This document shows, piece by piece, positions 40,001 to 55,000 of a DNA stretch of 64,000 nucleotides (position 1 is the first letter of the stretch; each line of letters opens with the position of its first letter). This DNA is from Symbiodinium kawagutii (Eukaryota; Sar; Dinophyceae; Suessiales; Symbiodiniaceae): contig VSDK01012371.1 in the NCBI GenBank assembly GCA_009767595.1, forward strand, positions 1-64,000, in the 5' to 3' direction. A program made the translations under genes and the position numbers. The notes beneath the pieces were generated by a model. It did not search any database, was not told where the DNA came from, and was given only the letters and a program-made list of their open reading frames with translations.

Positions 40001-43000
40001 AGCATGCAGCATCCTTCAGAAATCAGGCCAAAAGTGTGTTCAAATGTACGTTTGAAGCAACTGTGGATACATACATATATATATATATATATACATATAT
40101 AAGATTAACATGCATATTGTAAACAATTAATCATATACATACATACATGCAAATATAATAAATGTATAGTTTTGTGGAAAAAAAAAGGTGTCTGTTCAAT
40201 TCAGACCCCCAAATCTGTGAGTCACCACGGGATCACGGCAGCATGTCACAGCGCTGCCACCATGGATTCGTCACCACGGTACATGCACATGGATCAAGTT
40301 CAGCTGCCACTGCGGTCCACTGACATGGAGACACGGGAGCAAATGATCTGCACGCTGCATAGCCTTGGTACGAGCTGGATGTGGCAATGCCTGGTTGCGA
40401 GCTGATAGAATCCTTAGAGTTGGAATCACATGTAAGGACTATCAGAGGTTAGGCCAGCGGCAAAGGTGCAAAGCTTTTTGTTGAAGAATGCCAACGATTA
40501 TTCCATGGACACCCATGTAGAAAAGATTTTTCAGTATGAAATATCAACATCTATCAACTATGCAGCTATCTATGCAGCTTGCTCTAAGGACTTCTTCTCG
40601 CAAGTTCTTGGAAGCAAGGCCAACAATCGGCCATGGAGGACCTGATCCCTGCTTGTAGAAAAAATGACGCCCTTCGCTCACAATAGACCATGATGGCCAT
40701 CAAAAATGGTTTATAATTATCATAATTGTGGTGGCTCTTAGTGATTGATAGCGTTCTACAGTGATCATAGTGATTAATAATGCTTTATAATGATTAATCA
40801 CGTTTAATAGTGGCTTACAATGGGGGTCAAGAAGCAACAAGAGTAGCTCATTGCTTGTTAGCCGTCTGTCCCATTTTATTGTCAAAGAGATCAACTAACG
40901 ATGACACATACTGTGTACAGAGTACATCTGTAGTACAACATATTTCCTCCTGCTCCAGCCGTACCTTCTGAGAAAGTCTTTGGGCCCTTCAAATCAGCAA
41001 GAACTACAGTCTCACAACTTTTTTGGAGCACTAGGAATTGCCATTGAAAGGAATGTAAGCAATAAATGGTGACTAGGAATAGAGATACCATATGTGACTC
41101 CAATTGGTTTGGTTCACCCTTCCCGGCTGTGACCCGATAATTCTTCCTCCAGCTGGTCGTAAAGTGTGCCTTGCATTTTGATGCATCTGGGCTATCTTGT
41201 TTGCCACTGGCGCTGCCAACTCAGTGGCACACAAATCGCAGCGGTATGCCCCGGCCGCAAATTCAGTCGGAGCTGGAAGTCTCTATTTGCAAACACTGTT
41301 TTTTATTCTGAGAAAACAACTATATGGTGGCTGGTGGTTTCTCAAAATAGGGTACCCTACAAATGGTTGGATTATTTCTGGAAATGGTTTTTATAAACAA
41401 TGATTTGGGGGACCCGTATTTTGAGAAACCACAATATTGAAAGGGCTTGTACTAACATGGGAGGACATCGATCTCTATACAATTTCTGACGAGGATCTCT
41501 GAATCTCTCCAACGGCTAAAACCTAGCTGCAGCAAAGTTATTCTATATAACGTCTTTTTCCTCAGAACCTGACAGCGCCAATGCCGCGTAACATGAACGT
41601 ATCGAAAACCAAGGTAAATCTTGCTGTAGCTCATGGATCATCGGATTATGTGAACCAACACTTACAGTTTTAAACTGCATCAACCCAGCCAGATTCACCA
41701 TCTCTTGGTGGCTTATAGATCCCTTGCTAAAAATATATTTTTAGTGGTTATATGGTAAATCAATCATATCCCAAAAACACTAAAAACCTAAGTTAGTGGG
41801 TATAAGCCATCCAGTTATATAAACTTCATCAACCCAGATTCACCATCTCCTGCAAGTTCTGGTTTGGCATCGACAATCACCACCATGCCGAGCAACTAAA
41901 GTACTGTCCAGGCATCGCCTGGCTTTGATAAGCATCTGGACACTCCGCAGACGCATAGCACCATGGACGGCAACACCATTCCCCTGGCGATGATAGGTGG
42001 ATTCACGGAGGGGGTGCTTAGGCATTGACCAGTGCCACCAGAGTGACCTATCATACCACAATGGTTAGTTGGACAACATGGACCAAAAATGACCAGAGTT
42101 AGGCATTCACAATTATCAGCAATGAATGGCAATAATTAATCATCAAACATATTCACAAATATTCTCACTATGATGTGCATAATGAAAGATATGTGATATA
42201 CTTGATAGACTGTAAGAGTTGTGAATCGTTGACGATAATGGTTAGCCATCACGGATCACGACCACAGGACTTGTTACTTTAGGAGGGATACAGTACGGAC
42301 AGGCTTAGCAGTTGTAACAACTTTACGCAATAGGCTTCCACAATTCTACTCAAAACTAAGTTCTAGTCAGAAAACTGTCCCGCACAGAAATTGACAAATA
42401 ACAGTTATCTAAAGAAGCATATATATATATACAATTACGAATTATACTTATACGCAATGATTTTCAAGTCATGGTGTGCCTCTTGGATGCCAATTGGCAG
42501 CTGATCTAAGCGAATAGAAAGGGCAAAGCACTCCGGCTATAGGCGCTATAGGTGCTGAAATCTATGAATAACTATAGCTGCAAATTTGAACCCCACTGGT
42601 GATTCAAGCGATCAAAAATGGGATGAGCTGGACCAGGAATCTGACCAGTGATGACCAGTGACTTTATTGACCAGCTATACCTGCTCAGTGGTTTTTGATG
42701 CTAGCTCTTCTAGAAACGCTGGAGCGTACAATCGCACCAAAAAACATTGGTAGAACAGTCCGACACAGTCCGTTGCAGCTGTTCAAATTCAAACAAGCAC
42801 TGAAATCCACTTCCCTGGGTCTTCATTGCTCATGAAAACAAACAAACAATTGTTGAACTCAAGGTGTCTTTCAATCAAATCTTCCCAAGAGAAATGATAC
42901 CCATGAACAAGATGTGTGTTGCAGTAGAATGATATCAAGACCATTCGCCAAGTTCAACCAAACGTGGCATCCCCACACAACGGCATCAAGGTCCGCCAGA

Positions 43001-46000
43001 GCCATCTCACTCACGAATCCGCTCCCAGACCAGAGGCGCACCTGTGGTGATGTTGCCCCAAAGTGTACCACAATTTGGTTCATCCCACGCGCCGCATTGT
43101 GTGCCATAATTCTGACCTTTCTCAAAGGAGAATCGCAATTAATCTGTGGAGACATCCCTTCAATGATTCCGGAACAGCAATGAAAAAAACAATCACAACG
43201 ACAATCGCAATCATCGTGACAAACGACAAATCGCTACAATCACCCTGCAAACAGTTGATCAGTTTTTCGTACCACCACGTACCAGCGCTCACTGTGAACC
43301 GCACGTCTGCGCCAAGTGTCCAAAGGTTGCAGAGACCTCTGTGGGGAGGCTGAGGCCCGTCTGGCAGTTGCAATTGGATGGAACCGCACCGCTAAGCTCC
43401 TGGAGCTCCACCGTGGTCTCTGGAACCACCTCGACCCCGCGACGCGTGGATGGACGAGTCGATGAACTGGGTCAGTGGGGCGAAAGCATAGGTTACTGGT
43501 GGTTGATGGTGGTTGATCATTGGTGTTGGGGCATCCAACTTGCGCCGTTTATCATGGCGAACCAGCTTAATCATGATTCATAATGCTAGATGCTCTCAAT
43601 CAATTCCTAATTTTCACCATGATTCGCTGGTGATTTGCCAGCGCTGGGATATGTGGACCTCTACAGCGTACTCCAGGTACAATTCACGACCTGTCTAATG
43701 CGGTTCACAACCCCACCTGCTCTCCGTAGTAATCTTCAACTTTGAAGGTGATTGACATAGCTTGTTTGCTTGCACGAATGAAGCCAATGATGTGAGGTGC
43801 ATCTACCTGCAGCTCACTGGTGTAGTTGATGCCCAGATTGTAGTCCGGGAACTCTGGCGCACCGGGATAACTGGGTTTGGGGCACACCACCTGCGCTAAA
43901 TCCACCAAATGCCACGTTTCATAGGCATCTGCAATGATTGCGAGCAAGCTCAAGATCGTTGTGCACGTGAACATTGCGATGAGCGGGCAATGCAATCCGC
44001 AAAACAAATTCTGTGAACTAAAGAACAAAAGAATTGACTGGGAAAAATGAAAAAATACGATCAATTGATTGTGTAGTATTTGCACTTTGCTGCACATAAA
44101 ATGTCCCCATAAGTATAGAACATGCCTCTATGTACAACCACAAGATAAAGTATATATCCACATGAAACTATCGCTTGGTCATGCTTAGTCATATCTGGGT
44201 GCACTTTCAGCATGCACCTGTATATTGACTTTCAAACGGCCTCCAGCTGATAGTTCATGATCACCCCAGTGATTTGCACGTGTGGTGGGACATGAAGTCT
44301 CCGGAGTTTCAGCAGCAAAATCACTGCAGCTCTGCTGAAGACCAGCATCAGTGACTATCTAGAAATCCTGTACGCTATGCCTTCCACACAAGCTATCAGA
44401 GATGGGGCGCACCAACGTCTACATCAACAAACGCCGCGGCATTTGCACCGCCCAGTGAGCTGCAGCCTATTTGTGAGAGAACTTTGAGCAGTTGGTGTGT
44501 CTCCTAATCATCAAGGCGTCATGACATGTTGTACCCATTGACAATGCTCGGTTGGGGCCACAGTGCCGGCCGCTTTAAAGCCGATGCTCAATACCCTTCA
44601 CAGATACGGTTTCATGGAAGGGTCACTTTTTGCATACAGCTCTTGCACATCAAGGGGCAAAGCCGGGCAAAGCATTTGCATTTGCCAGGAACATTGTGTG
44701 CAAACGGTGGCTGGTTCAAACAATTTGGAGTGGCTGTCAAGCAAGATCAGCACTTCCGCGGGCTCGTCACCGCCCTGCGCATTAATTATTGCTTCGAAAA
44801 GGTTCGAAACCGAAACTCTCCAGTCCACAAATCGCAATGAAAGGTTACAGATCAGGTTCAAGCCTTACAGATCAGGTCTACCTGTAGGCCTGACTACTGA
44901 TGATACATGTGGGCCTGTCCGGCCATAAATCATCCACACACTATCGCTTCACTGTGGCCGTAAAAGGCACTTCATGGCTGAGTTTTTCCTACAAGGCCCA
45001 CATGTACAACAGCGTGGCCATTGCAGGTGCCATTGCACGAGCTCCTCGTAGGGAAGCACTACCTGTTTCTTCTTTGGTGGCAAACTCTTGCTTTGAGAGC
45101 ACCTGAAATGAGCTGGCAGAGCGCTGGCGGGGAGACCATCAACTTCTTTGCGCTGGAAAATGTACAGAAAGAACATGATAATCATGCATAGAAGAGATTC
45201 TGTCCTGATCGAAAATTATGAGTGTGGATACGTGTACAATTTTTAGTACAAGGAAAGCATCATGAAACAGCACGAACAATGTTTCACCAAGGGAGCTGAG
45301 TAGAGGCAACCACACAAGTTTGCGGTGTTGCAAAAGCAGCCGGCGATCAATCGCAGTGCGAAATGCAACGATTCCGAGTTAATCAATATTTGCTGTCTGC
45401 ACACATGGAAATCTCTGGCTTGTGCCCACATATCCAATGAGACAGTCTGCATGGAAATCTGCCTTCTGGCTTGCGCTCACATGTCCACCTAACAATCAAA
45501 AATCAAACATCAATTGGGGTTTTCTTAAGTCATAGGGGTATCCCCAAATCATCCATTCATAGTCGTTTATAGCAATAAGCCAACCATAACTTGGGGCGTT
45601 CCCTCTGGTTTGAAAACCACCAATTGTATCCAAACAAACAAGTCAAACAAAAAACATAGGAAGAACACGCGACTGCGGTCGGTCATTGAGAACTGATTGG
45701 TGGCTTTCCCATCTGCGGATGCTTGGTGCTCTGACAAGAACCACGCGCCGGATGTGCCCCACTTGTTCGACCTTGCACGGGGGTTTGTTTAAAATGGCAT
45801 GCCCCCAAAGCTGGTGCTTTCCCACAAAAAACAATGGCTATGAACTTTGATGGAGGTAGTAAGTATGCATGATGTTACATGTGGGTACCACCATGGACAA
45901 AACAATGTCAATCTGTGGCATGGTAAAGTTCATCATCGGACGCAACGCCTGAAGAGGCATGTGAAATATCCTTCACCAACAAAATACATTAGACAAATGG

Positions 46001-49000
46001 CAAGATCTGGTGATCACACTCAGGGTTGCCCTCCTAAACATTGTCAAAGGCGGCACTATAGCTTGTGCGGCTACGCTATCGCTGTTTCCATCTTAAAAGG
46101 AAGGAAAACAAACATTAGGAACATGGCCAAATCTTCCTACAAATTCGTTGCCCATGCGTTGCCTACGCGACGACTGCAAAAGCTTAGCCACATCAATGTG
46201 CCTTCGCCTTGCCTACGCCATCCGGCAAAATGCCTACATCCGACCATGTTGAGGGTAACTTATATATGTTAACTCTTACATGAATCCTTATTTCTATAAA
46301 ACTAACTCTGCTCATATGAGATTTTCCATGTACGGTTGAGGGGCCGTTCCATGCTGTTCCTGGATTGCCCTGTTAGGACACCAGGTTCACAGGATGAAAT
46401 CATCTGCTGCCACAAAGAGTGGACCAGAAACTGCTGCGAAGAGGCACCAAGAACAGCTCCGGCTTGAAGGACATGGTGCGATTAAACTCCTCGGCCAAAG
46501 CGATGTCTGCCTCAGGGGCCACAACGGTCACAGGTTATGCACTGGAATCACTGAACAATCAACTTGATACACCATCCATCAACAGGGAAAACATACGGGC
46601 AAGTCATGGATTCACTATCAATCATTATCATTTCTTATTATATATCATTAATCATTGTTCTTATGTGTGACATGTGGTATATGGTCAAAATCATATCAAT
46701 AGGGCACTCCATGGCCAATCATAACCATCATAACCACTACCAACAAGGGGACCACCCCATGGTCGCCTGATGCCATGGTGGAGCAGACTGGCCAAAAGCT
46801 GGGGCCCCATCATCACGCCGATGATACCGGCAAGTGACAGGCTGCCTGTTCTTGCCAATGCATCAGCAGGTAAACAATGATGTTCCCAAGCTGAATCTAT
46901 TTCTTTGGACCCTGGGATTCATTCAATTGATGTGGCTGTGGGTCAAAACCCCGTACCCCCGGTTCCCCTATCATTATCCATTGTTTTCCCTACTATTTGG
47001 TTGGTCATTATAAGCCATTATTGATGGTTAATATTGACCCATAGCCATGTAACCAATTGTCAAGCCAGCGCCGACGACATGAAAGTCAGGCCCCCACTGA
47101 GTTCAACACTTTGGTCGCGCCATGGAATTAACAGCTGGGGAGCTACCAGGCATCCATGTGATGATTTCTCAGAATAGGGAACCCTCAAAATGGCTGATGT
47201 ATCCCTCAAAATGGCAGGTTGGTTACTGCAAATGATGAAGAAAGGATGATTTGGGGGTCCCCCATTCTGGACACAACATACCTGGACACATCTATGGGCA
47301 CGCCCTCCTTGAAAAGCATCCTACTGTAGCCTATTGGCGTATGAATGGTTAAAGTATATCAAAAACACTTGAGCATAGATTGATATGATATGATATGATA
47401 TGATATGATATGATATGATATGGTATGATATGAAATGATATGATATAGTATGATGTGGTATAGTATGATATGATATAGTATGATATGATATGATATGATA
47501 TGATATGATATGAAATGAAATGATATGATATGATATGATATGATTTGATATGATATGATATGATACGATATGAAATGATATGATATGATATGATTTGATT
47601 TGATTTGAAATGTTAAAATATGATATGATATGATATGATTTGATTTGATATGATATGATATGATACGATATGAAATGATATGATATGATATGATATGATA
47701 TGATATGAAATGATATGATATGGTATGATGTGGTATACGATGATATGATATGATATGATATGAAATGAAATGATATGATATGATATGATATGATATGATA
47801 TGATTTGATATGATATGATATGATACGATATGAAATGATATGATATGATATGATACGATATGATACGATATGAAATGATATGATATGATTTGATATGATA
47901 TATTGTGATATGATATCTCTGTGCAATCACTTTTGTTGCCACCACCACTTTTGTATCAAAATCAGTTCATCGAGCACTGAATGTTGTCGTGGTCAGCATC
48001 GCAAAATATTGGCTCAAAGCAATAAGCGATTCCATTGAATGGTTCCGGTAATGTTGGTGCTCAAAATCATCGGCATGTCTTTAGACGGGAATGAACTGAT
48101 CCTATGGTTCCAACTTAGATTTGAGATTCACCCTTTCTCTTCGTTGGAGCGTGTGAAACATCTTCGTGAATCAGCAAAAAAGCATTCCATATTGTTTCTA
48201 CATATTTTTTCCTACAGATTTTCCTACAGAATCTTTAGATGTGCAAAGAACTCAATGAAACCAGCGTGCAACCAAAAGACGGCGGTCACGGGCGGACAAA
48301 TCGATGCCGTGTCAATTCCTGGCACGGCGTCACAGAAAACCGCGTCACGGCCACGGGGCAGGCGCCCAGGAACTGGCTCCCCATATCTCCCCGTCCTGCA
48401 CCCGTGATGCTGGTGAAAGTCACCTTCAAAGGAGGCTTGTAGCCCTGAGTCCGAGCTTGCAGTGTCAAAGGTCGACACCATTTCATGAGCAGGTACAATT
48501 CATGATGCAGTCATACGTCTAACAACAGGCCCGTGTACAATGACATCTGGCCCATGTGATTATCATGACTCATCCACGACTGGGGAAGAAAACACATGCA
48601 TACTGCAATTTTAGGATTGTTATAGTTCATATCCTGATATGTGTTTGTATAATATGCAACGGTAGCATATACAACGTCAATATTTCTATACATAAAGAAT
48701 AATAAATAGATAAATTAATTAAATAAATAAATAAATAAATTTCTTTCTTTCGGATTGCTGCAAAGTCTTTGCTTGGGTAACATGCCAAAAACAGTTGGAG
48801 GAATCATGGTCAACCATGGAAGTCAGGCTGTACAACATGGTGATCCATGAACGTTCCAACACGGAACACTTCAAGTTCCGGCGGGAATAAATCGGGCACC
48901 GCCACGTCACCATAGCGATCCAGGATGAACTCACGGATTGCTTGCGAAAGCAACTGGTTCAACTTGGCGGGGTAGACCTTCGCGATGGCGGTGCGAAAAT

Positions 49001-52000
49001 CACCAGCTTCATCTCTGCCGCCCAAAGCCACGTGAGCACCAGGAGGATGATGACAACGTCCGGCGTGTCCACAACCTTGAACTGCATGGGCAAAGGATCG
49101 AAGACGGCAGAGCATGAGCGTGGTGGGTTTCTTCATTGGTGTGCCCAATGCACACTGGTCGAAGCTGATCACGTCAATGCATTCGAATCTGCGAAGTGTG
49201 AACATCTGCGGCCACGACCAATAAGAGGCCGGATTGTGCTCCAGCGCCCAAGTCGGAAACTGAGGGTGCTCCACAAAGGCACAACCGCCTGCTGCAGCAA
49301 GCTCCAAGACCACTTCGGCTCCAAAGCGCATCAAGCGCGATCCAACAGCGGTCTGTCGCCATTCCCGGGCCGTAAGAGCTGGAAGCCCAAACGGTTCATC
49401 ATGAGATCTCAGCGGGCGAGGTCCCCCTGGAAGGAATCTTGCGGCTGAAACTGATTCGCAAGGAGGCCCTCCTCCAGCGGCGATCACCTGCCCTGACCGG
49501 ATTTGACGAACCCAGAAATCACAGGAGGCGGATGAAGCTAAATCAGCTGCCTGTCGCTGCATGCACATGTCAACGCTGATGACAAAGACATGAAGGCTGC
49601 TTGGCCAATCGGCCGATTCAAGGCACCACTGCAGATCATTGAAACGCCGGTAGCCGGAGAAGAAGTGCACCACCACCACACAGCGAAGGTGCAACCGGGC
49701 GTATTCACGAGCCAGATTGTGGCGGGATAGGCGGCCATCGCCACGCTCAGCACCCACAAAGGATTGAAGGAGAAAGGCCGGTCCTGCAAACATTGGCACC
49801 ACCTCTGGTGTCGCTGCGGCAGCGGCCATGACTTGGTCGCAGCGTCCACCAAGCTGCATGAAGGCGTCACCGGGTTGGGGGATGCGAGCTTGCCACTTCC
49901 GAAACATAGCATGGGCATCGGCAGAGCCAGCTTCTGGTAGCGGAGGTCCAAACCACGGCAACACTGCAAGGAAGGCTTTCGAAGCGACCCACCCCTTAGA
50001 ACGCAAAGCTTTGGCATGCTGAGCGTCAGCCTCGTCAAGCAACTGGGCATCCTCTTCAGCCATGGGAGGAAACACTGCCTGAAGTCCAGCCAGGCAACGA
50101 GGCATGTGAGATAAATGGTCATAGAGCCGCTTGCGGCAGTGGAAGTAACGAAGGCACACCGAACAACCCTCACCTGCAGCAAAATGTCGAGCCAATGGTC
50201 GATAACCATGAATGGAGCGAGCATGGACGGCCAGTGCCTTTCTGGAAGCAAACTGTCGATCACATTGGTCGCAAGTCCATGTGTGCGTGACGCTGGGAGG
50301 TGGCACATCAGGCGGAGGCAAGCTAACTCCAAGGCTGGCCACCCGGAATCGAAACCGATGATCCCAGTACTTGGCTTCGGCTTGGGCTTGTCGATAACAG
50401 TGTGCTGACCAGGCGGCAGCCTTGACCCGGCCCTTCCATCCAGAATCCAGCCGAATAAAGGAAATCCACTCTTCGAGAAAGGAAGTCACCGACAAAGGGA
50501 CCTGATGCGGATAAAATCGAAGAAACCACTCAAAGGAGCTTCGACAGAGCGCAAGCCAGGAAGAGTCCACCTGACGAACCTGCCACAAGAAAGCCCAGAA
50601 CACAGCAGGACAAATCCGCAACAGGCGAGTGAAATAGCGAAGCCGAGCCGCATGAATCAAATCCACTGGGGCCATGAGGCCAACAAGCCCACACAAATCC
50701 ACAGTGGTGAGAGAAGCATAGCTCGCACCAGGCCATGTGCGACGTGCCATGGACCGGAGAGGTTTGTAGAGGTAATTTTGGAGACGGGTAAAGTCAGAAT
50801 CCGCACTGGAGGTCCACACATGAACGGAGTACAGCAACTTGGAAACTGACAGAGAACGAAACACCTGGACCTTCACCTTCTCACTCACAGCACGCTTGGA
50901 GTAGAAGTAGAAAGAGCGGGCCAGAGGACCCCAAGATTGCAGGCACGCCGAACCACGAGCAATGACCTCGCAGCGGTGGGACCCATTGGCTTGCGTCCAA
51001 ACTCCGAGATGCTTGTAAGAGTGAACACATTTGATGCTACGCTGGCCCTCATTCCATCGAAGAAAGTTCTGATCCAAAGCAAGCTGCGCTTTAAAGGGGC
51101 GCGTACCAGAACCGGTCGGATGCAACAACACTTCGGATTTCCCAGGATCCAGGTTGACTTGCAGACCTCTGGTAGCCGCAGCGGTGACCATGGAGTCAAC
51201 AATGACTTGAACCGCGGCTGGGAGACCTTGAGTAGTGGGAGTGTGGACGACCACTGCAACATCATCAACAAAACTCACATCTCCAAAGCCTGCTGATGGG
51301 AGCTCAACAGCTGAAGTGAAGTCGTGGGTAAGAGCGGGATCTCCCATCCAACAGAGCGAAGACTGGGCACCCACAGCAGATCTGAAATCACGTAAGATGA
51401 GACTCATCGTCAAATTAAAAAGAATGTCTCCAATCGGATCCCCTGGCCGGGTACCTCGTGTGGTTCGACAAGGAAAGTCCAATCCATCCACAATGAAATG
51501 CGTGTTGAGCATGGCATCTTTGAGAATGGAGGCCATATGATCGGAAAGGCCGACGGTAGCATGGTCATCCACCATCTGTGCCAAAAAGTCAGGGATGGCA
51601 TGAGCAGCGATTCCATCACGAAGCAGCGAGGCAAACAAGGAAGGCTCACAAGGCAATCCAGGCACAACTGCTTGTCGAAGCACAGAGTAGAAGGCAGAAC
51701 GCAGATCGAAGAACACCACCGCAGAAGCACACCGAGAAACACGAGCCCAAAGCTGGTGAGATTCCACGAAGTGATGTGCCATGTCCGGTCCATGAGCTCG
51801 CCGACCACCGCACTGAAAGGCTGAGATAGATCGTTCCCAGAGTGCCACGAGTTGGGTACGGATGTGCTTGTGGTAGATTTTGGCCACATAGTCGGACACG
51901 AAAATCGACCGGTAAGCTTGGGGCTGCCAAGGAGGCAGCTTTCCTTTGTACAAGGGCACCAATTTCCCTCCTTTCCAGGACAGGGGTTCTTTGGTGCTCA

Positions 52001-55000
52001 CCGCCGCTTTGGCCATCAAGATGGTGAGCTGCTTGGCGAGGACAGGGCCGCCAGCTTTGAGCACAGCTGGTGGAAGTCCCGAGGGTCCAGGAGCCTTGCC
52101 ACGTTTAAGAGAGCGAAGGCTATCCAAGATGGTCCACTCATCCGGGAGACAGTCAAGGTCAACGATAGCTGTTGAAAGGCGTCCCAAGACAACGGAGCTC
52201 CCGCTTCAAGGTCGCCAAACTGGCGCATCCAGAGCTTCTGCTGCTTGGCATAGGAGTCCACTACTTCCATTCCATCTTTGAGTAGGGGCAGAGGTCTGGG
52301 GCCAGACTGCCCAGTTTTAGCTCGACGCCCTCCAAGGCGAAGGAGTTTGCGGTGAACTTCTTTGAAATTGCCGAGAGCTCCATCCTGCTGCATTTGTTGA
52401 AGCCAAGTGTCGAAGAACGTGGTCTGGTCAGTATGCACCCGATCACGGACATCACGTTCAAGGGCCCGCAGTTCAGTACGAAAAAGCGGGTCACGCATAA
52501 GTCCACAGGCACGCCCAAAATCCAAGACCGAGCGCTTGAAGCGAACATACTCAATAGTAGCAGGTGAGAGGGTTGGTCGGTTGCGTTTTTTACGTTTGGA
52601 GGTGAAAAACTGCTGCCCAAGTTGCATCAATTGAGCCTCAAACACACCACTGTGCGCATCAACACCAACATCCCAGGTAGGCAGTGGAAGCGATTCGAGG
52701 GCAGCTTGAAATTGAGCACATCGCTCTGGGCACACAAGCAGCTGATCATCCCAAGGAACCCCCTGTGAAACAGGTGCAGCTGCAATCCAACCTGCGAGGG
52801 TGACGCGAACCGGAAGGTGGTCTTCATGGTCAAAACAATTGTCATAATCGGCAATGACCGAAGAGGAGTGCACCAGTGATTCCCACTGGCGAGATACACA
52901 AACATAGTCACGCCGCAGAGTGGCACCGGAGGGATGAGTCCAAGTAGTGGTCTGTCCACTGCGCCAGCGCTCAAATGTACTGGGGACCAGCAAATCATGA
53001 TCCTGTAGGAACGCTTCAAAGCGTAGACCTTGAGCATTGGATGGCTCACTGCCATGAAGGCCAAACTGGTCAGTTGCCTGCGAGGCCAAAGGAGCATTGG
53101 CGTCACAAAGCAGAACAACCGGGCAGCCAGAAGGGAACCGACGAACTAACTCTGAAGTTGCGTTCCACCATTCCACGGCTTGCTCATACGAGGTGGTGCG
53201 TCCAACACAGGGAGCATGCAGCACGGCCACAGCAAAATCCATAGTCGAGTGAGAGAACAGGACCCCTAGACGACGAGGATCATCAAATACCACGCAGGGC
53301 TTGAACTTGGCAACAGCGAGCCGAGTTCCGGAGTTGTCCACAAGGACGGGCAGCTCTTTGTGGCACCAGAGTTCACATCCCAAGGGAGCACCAGGTCCAG
53401 GATCACAGCCCGAAGCAAGAATCAAGTAGTGGTCACTGACAAACCGACCGGATTTGGTACGTGTCTCTTGAAGGCCAACGATGTGAGCACCGGCTTCATG
53501 AAACTGTTGGTCGAGTCGGATCGTCCTCTCCGCTCGAGAGCGGCCAACTTGTTGAATGACCACATCTGGATCCAGGGCAAGCACATTGGCGGTCACAGCT
53601 GTCAACGAAAGCCGAAGATCTAAGCTCCTAGAAAGATGGTTTGAGAGCTTAGGGCACTGGACACGGCGGTGGGACGGCTCAAACTGAAGATACTGTTGGT
53701 CAATGAGTGTGGGCAAGGCCGTAGACAGGGAAGCCGCATCTGTCTGAAGCCACAGCCACCGCAAAAGGGGGAGGTCACGAACCAAATCAGCGAGGGATCC
53801 AAGGGAAAATGATCCACTTGGAATATCAACCTGACAACCCCATTTGGCAAGGGTGTCTGCAAGATCATTCCAAGGATGACCAGTATGACCTCGGACCTCG
53901 CTAATAGACATGTGGGATCTATTATGGCGACCCAACACCCGACAAAGCTGAGCAAGAGCCGGATGCGAGGAGCAAGTTCGCTGATGAGCACCAAGCCATG
54001 TGGTAAGTGCCAAATCAGGCCTGACGACACAAGCCTCATTGGGGAACATCCGCGCAACAGCAAGGTTAGCGACCAAGAAGGCACTGAGTTCACCAGCAAT
54101 ATTGTCAACACTGTCAGCCCCCATCCAAAGGCCGTGCTGAGGGTCCAGCTGAGCAGTACCTGCAAGGGATCCAAGGACCTCAGAAGCGTGCCCATCAGTT
54201 CGAACCAAAACCACAGACCAACCCGCGCGGTCAGGTCCAGCAGACCCATCAGTGTAGAGCTCAATCCAAGTTGTGGATCCAAGGGGGGCAGGAGAAAGCA
54301 AAGCATGGTAAGTAGACGCTTGCAAGCGGAGCCCATCAGGGAGATCACCAAAAGGGAGCTCAACCGTGGAGAGCGCACGCAACAAGACATCCTGAGATTC
54401 GAAAAGGTGGAAGCCAGGCTTAAAATCATCAACCGCCGGAGCACCCCCAACAGCGACACCAGAAAGCCGAGACGGTGGAATCAAAGCATCCAAAGTCAAG
54501 GTGACAGGCGCCCAAGACAGAGGCGGCTGCATAGCCGACGCTGACCAACTTGAGGAAGATGCAAGTGGAGCCGATGAGGCAGCAGAGGTCGCACCAGAGT
54601 CCAGTGGTGGTGCCACAGTGGAGGCGGACCCAGGAAGACCACCTGCTGGGGCAGAGGGCCACCAAGAAGGAGGCAAGGCTGGAGCACTTGAAACAGGGGT
54701 CGCATCGTCACTGGTTGCACTAGTAGCAGCAGGTGCGAAGTAGGGGAACATAGCCAGCAGCACCCCGGCACCTGGCGGCAAAGGGGTCGGCTGGAGATTG
54801 GAGAGCACCACGGCACCATATGACACCACACAAGGTGACGCAACCAACTGTCCGTAGCACTGCTGTTGTTGACCCACTGCTGTAACGAGGTGCCGCTCTG
54901 TCGCCAACTGTTCAACTATGACCGCAGTGTGAAGATAGTGACCTTCTTCGAGGAGGGTCACCAAGACAGGGACGAGCCCAGGTTCAGGGTGTTGTGACAC

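Noticed and set aside
41100-41270. Minus-strand frame AYRCDLCATELAAPVANKIA as a copy A exon
   Set aside because: Exons 9 and 10 already join in phase (YFS|YAAC) exactly as in copy B, leaving no place for it.
47321-47948. Ile/Ser/Tyr/His-rich ORFs over 200 codons
   Set aside because: They are frames of the TGATA pentamer satellite.
49538-50332. 264-codon minus-strand ORF inside the LINE
   Set aside because: It is an alternate frame of the zinc-finger/methyltransferase-like region, without motifs of its own.
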